Assembly (NCBI GenBank): GCA_023249835.1
Contig: JAHFBY010000033.1
Span: 1 to 9,522, forward strand
Direction: 5' to 3'
DNA length: 9,522 nucleotides
From: Elusimicrobiota bacterium
GTDB lineage: Bacteria; Elusimicrobiota; Elusimicrobia; 2-02-FULL-39-32
The notes under the pieces are model-generated. The model was not told the origin of the DNA and did no database searches. It saw only the letters and a program-made list of their open reading frames with translations. Shown here one piece after another: positions 5,936 to 9,522 of the stretch. Position 1 is the first letter of the stretch, and every line of letters begins with the position of its first letter. A program made the translations under genes and the position numbers.

Positions 5936-6900
5936 AAAAAGCTTTGATTACCGGCATCACCGGGCAAGACGGCTCTTATTTAACAGAACTTTTGTTGGCA
6001 AAAGGATATGAAGTCCACGGCATTGTCCGGCGCGTAGCCTTTGAAGATCCTGAACACCGATTGTGGCGAATTAAACATTTGTTGGATAAAGTGCATTTGC
6101 ACGCCGCTTCCTTGGAAAGTTATCCCAGCATTTTTAAAGTGGTGAACCAATTGAAGCCGGAGGAGTGCTACCATTTGGCGGCGCAGAGTTTTGTCAGTTA
6201 TTCTTTTGAAGATGAGTTTTCCACCTTGAACACCAACATCAACGGCACGCACTATGTTTTGGCAGCCATCCGTGAAGCCGCGCCGGCGTGCCGATTTTAT
6301 TTCGCGGCTTCCAGTGAAATGTTCGGCAAAGTTTGCGAAGTGCCGCAAACTGAAAACACCCGCTTTCACCCGCGCTCGGCTTACGGCATCTCTAAAGTCG
6401 CGGGCTATCACCTCACTCAAAATTACCGCGAAGCCTATAAGCTGCACGCTTCCTGCGGCATGCTCTATAACCACGAATCTCCGCGCCGGGGCTTTGAGTT
6501 TGTGACGCGCAAAATATCTTACCACGTGGCCAAGATTAAACTGGGATTGATCAAAGATCTTACTCTGGGCAACATTGAAGCCAAGCGCGATTGGGGCCAT
6601 GCCCGCGAGTACGTCGAGGCCATGTGGCTTATGTTGCAACAAGAGGAACCAGACGATTATGTGATCTCTACCGGAGAAACTCATTCTGTGCGGGAATTCT
6701 TGGAGCTGGCGTTTGATCGCGTAGGGTTAGATTATAAAGACCACGTAGTAACCAATTCCGAACTTTTTCGTCCGACAGAAGTAGACCTGTTGCTCGGAAA
6801 CGCTGCCAAGGCCAAAGAAAAGTTGAGGTGGCAGCACAAAACCTCTTTTGCGAGCCTAGTTCATGAGATGGTAGACAACGATTTGAACCAATTATCATAA
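5932..6900 (+). CDS. gmd: GDP-mannose 4,6-dehydratase
   Basis: 322 residues, extended short-chain dehydrogenase. It converts GDP-D-mannose to GDP-4-keto-6-deoxy-D-mannose with bound NADP. Visible motifs: the Rossmann GITGQDG (8-14), HLAAQSFV (81-88), the active-site SSE (127-129), the catalytic YGISK (Y151, K155), NHESPRRG (180-187) of GMD enzymes, and RDWGHAREYVEAMW (219-232). It is of the shorter GMD type (about 320 residues, with AFEDPEHRLWRIKHL after the Rossmann start) rather than the 345-370 residue E. coli type. The start is fixed by the ATGA overlap with the upstream oxidoreductase. None of the usual partners that finish the 4-keto sugar (RMD, GMER/fucose synthase, perosamine synthase) is in the window, unless the upstream oxidoreductase does so. 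A GDP-heptose dehydratase role (DmhA-like) is a minor alternative. Confidence 0.93.
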   Translation: MKKALITGITGQDGSYLTELLLAKGYEVHGIVRRVAFEDPEHRLWRIKHLLDKVHLHAASLESYPSIFKVVNQLKPEECYHLAAQSFVSYSFEDEFSTLNTNINGTHYVLAAIREAAPACRFYFAASSEMFGKVCEVPQTENTRFHPRSAYGISKVAGYHLTQNYREAYKLHASCGMLYNHESPRRGFEFVTRKISYHVAKIKLGLIKDLTLGNIEAKRDWGHAREYVEAMWLMLQQEEPDDYVISTGETHSVREFLELAFDRVGLDYKDHVVTNSELFRPTEVDLLLGNAAKAKEKLRWQHKTSFASLVHEMVDNDLNQLS

Positions 6901-6910
6901 ACTCATTAAT

Positions 6911-6938
6911 GTAGGGGCACCTTGCAATGTTCCCCTAC
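6911..6938. repeat. GTAGGGG/CCCCTAC hairpin between gmd and wzm, probable dispersed palindromic element
   Basis: A perfect 7-bp stem (6911-6917 with 6932-6938) encloses a 14-base loop and fills most of the 49-base gap. There is no T-run after it, so it is not a standard terminator, and the ABC exporter genes must be read through it. The GGG that serves as the weak Shine-Dalgarno of wzm begins at 6939, touching the stem, so the structure may limit ribosome access. GTAGGGGCAC...CCCCTAC resembles intergenic palindrome families found in several phyla, as recalled rather than checked. Confidence 0.6.
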
Positions 6939-6949
6939 GGGAAACTTTC

Positions 6950-7726
6950 ATGTATAAACTTAGCCATGCTTGGGAACGCAAGATTGATCTCATTTACCTC
7001 TTAACCTTAAAAGAGGTGGCGCTCAAATATAAGCGCACTTTTTTAGGGATCTTTTGGTCGCTGTTAAATCCGCTTTTGATGACTCTGGTCTATTTCATTG
7101 CGTTTAAGGTTTTTATGCGCTTTAAGGTGGATAACTACACTTTCTTTTTGCTTTCCGCCCTTTTTCCTTGGACTTGGTTTTCTTCTTCCCTGATCATTTC
7201 TGCGCGTTCGCTCGTGGACAATGTTTCCTTGATTAAAAAAGTGGTGTTCCCACGTTCTTATTTGGTGGCGGCCGTAATCAACGCCCAGTTGGTGAACCTG
7301 ATCTTTTCCATTCCGATTTTACTCTTCCTCGCTTTTTTCTATACCGGCGGCCCGGCTTGGTGTTGGGTGATCGGCATTCCGCTTTTAATTGCTATTCAGT
7401 TTCTGTTCACTTTGGGAATCACTTTGATCGTTTCTATCAGCAACACTTATTTTCGCGATATTGAATACCTGGTGGGCGTTTTTATGAACCTTATTTTTTG
7501 GATGACGCCGATCATCTATCCGATGAGTTCGGTTCCCGAAAAGTACCGGCCGTTATTTTTTCTGAACCCTTTAACGAGTTTAATGAGCGCTTGGCGGGAA
7601 CTTTTTTTGCACAATACCTTGCAGTGGAAAGAGTCGGGTATCGCGCTAGGTATGGCGCTTTTGACTTGGGGAATCGGAGTCGCGGTATTCCGCAAACTTG
7701 AACGCCGGCTCGATGAGGTCCTCTAG
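6950..7726 (+). CDS. wzm: ABC-2 type polysaccharide export permease (Wzm)
   Basis: 258 residues, integral inner-membrane protein. An amphipathic N-terminus (LTLKEVALKYKRTFLGIFWSLLNPL within 18-42) matches the KpsM/Wzm start, followed by about six membrane spans near residues 33-55, 64-84, 105-130, 138-164, 172-192 and 229-247. NTYFRDIEYL (165-174) and the FWMTPIIYP segment (183-191) are family hallmarks. Paired with the next gene, it forms the channel that moves lipid-linked O-antigen, capsule or a similar glycan across the inner membrane. Its stop (7724-7726) is one base before the wzt start. GGG at 6939-6941 is a weak Shine-Dalgarno directly after the hairpin. Teichoic-acid or lipid export is possible, but the surrounding sugar genes favour polysaccharide. 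Confidence 0.92.
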   Translation: MYKLSHAWERKIDLIYLLTLKEVALKYKRTFLGIFWSLLNPLLMTLVYFIAFKVFMRFKVDNYTFFLLSALFPWTWFSSSLIISARSLVDNVSLIKKVVFPRSYLVAAVINAQLVNLIFSIPILLFLAFFYTGGPAWCWVIGIPLLIAIQFLFTLGITLIVSISNTYFRDIEYLVGVFMNLIFWMTPIIYPMSSVPEKYRPLFFLNPLTSLMSAWRELFLHNTLQWKESGIALGMALLTWGIGVAVFRKLERRLDEVL

Positions 7727-7727
7727 G

Positions 7728-8471
7728 ATGAGCGAGGCGGTCATTGTTCAAAACCTAATTAAAAAGTATCCTTCCTTGAAAAAACCGCCCGGCTTTAAAC
7801 AATGGATCGTGAGTTTGCCCAAGATGTTATCGCAAAAGTCCGAACAACCTTACTTTACGGCGTTAAACAACGTTAGCTTTACCGTAAAAAAAGGAGAATG
7901 TTTAGGCATTATTGGGAAAAACGGCGCGGGTAAAAGTACCATGCTTTCGCTCCTTTTGGGTACGAGTTTTCCCAGCGCCGGCAGCGTTGCGGTAAACGGT
8001 AAACGCACGCCTTTGCTCGAGCTGGGAGCTGGTTTTCATCCGGAACTGACCGGCAAGGAGAATATTATTTTAAACGGCGTGCTCTTAGGTTTAACCCGGG
8101 GAGAGGTGGAAGCGCGTTTGGACAGCATCGTTGCATTTTCGGAAATTGAACGATTTATTGAAATGCCGGTCCGCACATATTCTAGCGGCATGTATCTCCG
8201 GCTTGCCTTTTCCGTAGCGATTCACACTGACCCCGAAGTCCTCTTGATCGATGAAATATTGGCCGTGGGGGATGAATCGTATCAGAAAAAGTCCGAACAA
8301 GCCCTGGTTTCTTTAATTAAGCGAGGCGTTACCACTGTTTTTGTTTCTCATAACATGGAGGCTGTGAAAAAGATTTGTAACCGCGTGATTACGCTTAAAA
8401 ACGGGCAAATTGAATTTGAAGGAGAGCCGGACGTTGCCATTCAAAACTACATGCATGTGCTCGGCTCCTAA
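7728..8471 (+). CDS. wzt: ABC polysaccharide exporter ATP-binding protein (Wzt, short form)
   Basis: 247 residues, the cytoplasmic ATPase partner of Wzm. Walker A GKNGAGKST (63-71), the signature YSSGM (151-155), Walker B VLLIDE (171-176) followed by ILAVGD, and the H-loop SHN (H208) are all intact. LELGAGFHPELTGKENI (97-112) is the characteristic Q-loop-side segment of the KpsT/Wzt/TagH subfamily. The protein stops straight after the nucleotide-binding domain, lacking the C-terminal carbohydrate-binding domain of long Wzt proteins such as E. coli O9a, so it should not recognise a capped chain end. ATG 7728 is chosen because TGAGGT (7714-7719) lies eight bases upstream; ATG 7713 and TTG 7698 lie inside wzm. 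The stop TAA shares its last base with the ATG of the next gene. Confidence 0.93.
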   Translation: MSEAVIVQNLIKKYPSLKKPPGFKQWIVSLPKMLSQKSEQPYFTALNNVSFTVKKGECLGIIGKNGAGKSTMLSLLLGTSFPSAGSVAVNGKRTPLLELGAGFHPELTGKENIILNGVLLGLTRGEVEARLDSIVAFSEIERFIEMPVRTYSSGMYLRLAFSVAIHTDPEVLLIDEILAVGDESYQKKSEQALVSLIKRGVTTVFVSHNMEAVKKICNRVITLKNGQIEFEGEPDVAIQNYMHVLGS

Positions 8472-9522
8472 TGAAGTGGATTTTAACCGCTTGGATTTTG
8501 ACCGTATACGCTTTTTTTTGTTGGAACGCGTTTCCCAATGCTTATCAAAGATACCGGCCGCTTTTAGAATCTAAAATATTTTCCCATTTTACACAAAAGC
8601 GCGAGTCACTTTCGAATGCGGCTACGCAGAGCTCTCTCATTGCCCGTGAGGGTAACCCAGCGCCTTTAAACCAATTCCTAAAGGACGAGCCCCCTGCGAG
8701 GACCACTGCGTGGAGTGCTTCGCCCCTCCTCTTAAAAGATTCTTTTGTAGGAAGGGACAGTCCCTTTGGGACGCCTCCAGTAAAGCCGCTGGATTCCCCT
8801 TCCGGGAATGACGTTCTTAGTAATGACACAGTTCCTAAATCTGTTACCGGCGCTTTAAATAACCATCTCTTGGCCCTTATCTTCTGGGTTTTTATTGTTG
8901 GAGCGGCCTATTTTTTGGGCGCAATGACTTTACAGCGGTTAACGTTTTCAGAGGTACATAACCGTATTATTCTAGAAACCTCCTGTGGTTTGGGGCTTAT
9001 GAGCCTTTTAGTTTTGGCATTAGGTCTGGCGGGAAAAATCAATCGCATGTTTTTGGGAAGCTTACTGATAATTATTTGGGGCGTTTCGCTTCCTCGTTTA
9101 AAGGCAACGATTGGGGCAATTGGAGACTGCCTTGTCCGTTGGAAAGAAAAAAGCGTTACTTTGCCTGGGAAGGCTGTTGCGCTTTTGCTGTTTATATTGT
9201 TTTACCTTTCTTTTGTGCCGGATCAGTTTTACGATTCATTAGCCTATCACTTAGCCTTGCCGCAGTCTTATGTAAATTATGGCCGCATATTTCCTATTTA
9301 TTGCACTTTTAATTCTGCTTTGCCGCAAAATGCGGAAATGCTCTTTACCTTGGCTTTGAGTTTAGGCGCCAGTGACGCGCTGCCCAAGTTGTTGCAGTTC
9401 ACGCTATCTTGTTTGTTATGTTTGACAATCATCCACTATTGCCGGCAATGGTTAAAAGATGTTGAGATAAATGTCGCTTGGCCAATGTGGGCAAGTTTGG
9501 CCTGGCTCAGTTGCCCAATTGT
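8471..9522 (+). CDS. GT-C fold membrane glycosyltransferase (GT39/ArnT-like), N-terminal part, cut by window edge
   Basis: The frame runs 350 codons from ATG 8471 to the right edge without a stop. ATG overlaps the wzt stop (TAATG), implying coupling, since no Shine-Dalgarno is visible. Residues 1-19 form a first membrane anchor. Residues 25-130 are polar and low in complexity, encoded by palindrome-rich DNA. Membrane spans follow near 133-150, 170-188, 195-207, 235-249 and 307-322. The segment YDSLAYHLALPQSYVNYGRI (254-273) carries the acidic D255 in the first periplasmic loop, and NSALPQNAEMLF (281-292) follows, as in GT39-like enzymes that use polyprenyl-phosphate sugars on the periplasmic side. 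In relatives as I recall them, the protein begins near the equivalent of residue 130, so the first 130 residues are an unusual extension. The family call is moderate; the acceptor is unknown. Confidence 0.75.
   Translation, partial: MKWILTAWILTVYAFFCWNAFPNAYQRYRPLLESKIFSHFTQKRESLSNAATQSSLIAREGNPAPLNQFLKDEPPARTTAWSASPLLLKDSFVGRDSPFGTPPVKPLDSPSGNDVLSNDTVPKSVTGALNNHLLALIFWVFIVGAAYFLGAMTLQRLTFSEVHNRIILETSCGLGLMSLLVLALGLAGKINRMFLGSLLIIIWGVSLPRLKATIGAIGDCLVRWKEKSVTLPGKAVALLLFILFYLSFVPDQFYDSLAYHLALPQSYVNYGRIFPIYCTFNSALPQNAEMLFTLALSLGASDALPKLLQFTLSCLLCLTIIHYCRQWLKDVEINVAWPMWASLAWLSCPI
8562..8809. repeat. Cluster of short palindromes inside the GT-C reading frame
   Basis: At least five dyads lie within 250 bases: TTTTAGA-A-TCTAAAA (8562-8576), AGAGCTCT (8628-8635), CCAC-TGC-GTGG (8703-8713), AAGGGAC-A-GTCCCTT (8752-8766), which overlaps GTCCC-TTT-GGGAC (8760-8772), and ATTCCC-CTTCC-GGGAAT (8793-8809). 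The last resembles the ATTCCC-N-GGGAAT core of Neisseria dRS3-like dispersed repeats. The stretch is read through in frame as a polar linker rich in Ser, Pro, Asn and Asp. Confidence 0.6.

Noticed and set aside
5980..6684. 234-codon open frame on the minus strand
   Set aside because: It lies wholly inside gmd, whose motifs are complete. The antisense frame is a by-product of codon use.
6911..6938. Intrinsic terminator after gmd
   Set aside because: The stem is good but no T-run follows and the loop is long (14 bases). The exporter genes just downstream have no other visible promoter.
7698..7727. TTG 7698 or ATG 7713 as start of wzt
   Set aside because: Both lie within the end of wzm and would add residues not typical of the family. 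ATG 7728 has TGAGGT at eight bases.
8545..8829. 94-codon open frame on the minus strand over the palindrome cluster
   Set aside because: It has no ribosome site and no recognisable product. Palindromic DNA tends to stay open on both strands. The + strand frame continues through to a conserved GT-C body.
9076..9312. 78-codon + strand open frame with hydrophobic stretches
   Set aside because: It is an alternative frame of the GT-C gene. The frame from 8471 carries the family motifs (YDSLAYHL, ALPQNAEML) across the same bases.

Overview
The window shows a Gram-negative type envelope locus. All nine supported genes lie on the + strand and are packed with short gaps or overlaps. The phylum cannot be fixed from the sequence. 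The mix (RTX protein, HlyC-type acyltransferase, ABC polysaccharide exporter, AAA/DUF4143 ATPase, dispersed palindromes, intermediate GC) would fit a poorly characterised Gram-negative lineage such as Omnitrophota or Elusimicrobiota, or a deltaproteobacterium or cyanobacterium. That is a guess.

Layout, left to right. (1) 1-894: the C-terminal part of an RTX (hemolysin-type Ca-binding) protein, open to the left edge. (2) 958-1518: a toxin-activating lysine acyltransferase of the HlyC/RtxC family with a very strong Shine-Dalgarno. (3) 1579-2850: a GT4 glycosyltransferase. (4) 2870-3619: a short sugar-1-phosphate nucleotidyltransferase. (5) 3649-4926: an AAA ATPase with a DUF4143 C-terminus, apparently with its own promoter. 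(6) 4916-5935: a Gfo/Idh/MocA oxidoreductase. (7) 5932-6900: a GDP-mannose 4,6-dehydratase. (8) 6950-7726 and 7728-8471: an ABC-2 polysaccharide exporter, Wzm plus a short Wzt. (9) 8471-9522: the N-terminal 350 codons of a membrane GT-C (GT39-like) glycosyltransferase running off the right edge.

How the genes may work together. The nucleotidyltransferase, oxidoreductase and dehydratase would make a GDP-6-deoxy sugar. GT4 would assemble a lipid-linked glycan, Wzm/Wzt would flip it across the inner membrane, and the GT-C enzyme would act on the periplasmic side. The RTX protein would leave by type I secretion (no transporter in view), and the HlyC homologue would acylate it or another RTX protein. 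Having RTX and polysaccharide genes side by side recalls the Caulobacter S-layer/O-antigen locus, but an acyltransferase is an unexpected addition.

The least ordinary DNA is at the right. Inside the GT-C reading frame, at about 8562-8810, a dense run of short palindromes is read through without a stop and encodes a polar linker. It looks like an in-frame insertion of palindromic repeat DNA. A GTAGGGG/CCCCTAC hairpin between gmd and wzm, a G9 tract in the oxidoreductase gene, and a palindrome inside the promoter of the ATPase gene also deserve attention. No tRNA, rRNA, CRISPR, insertion sequence or convincing terminator was seen. The longest gap between genes is 63 bases.
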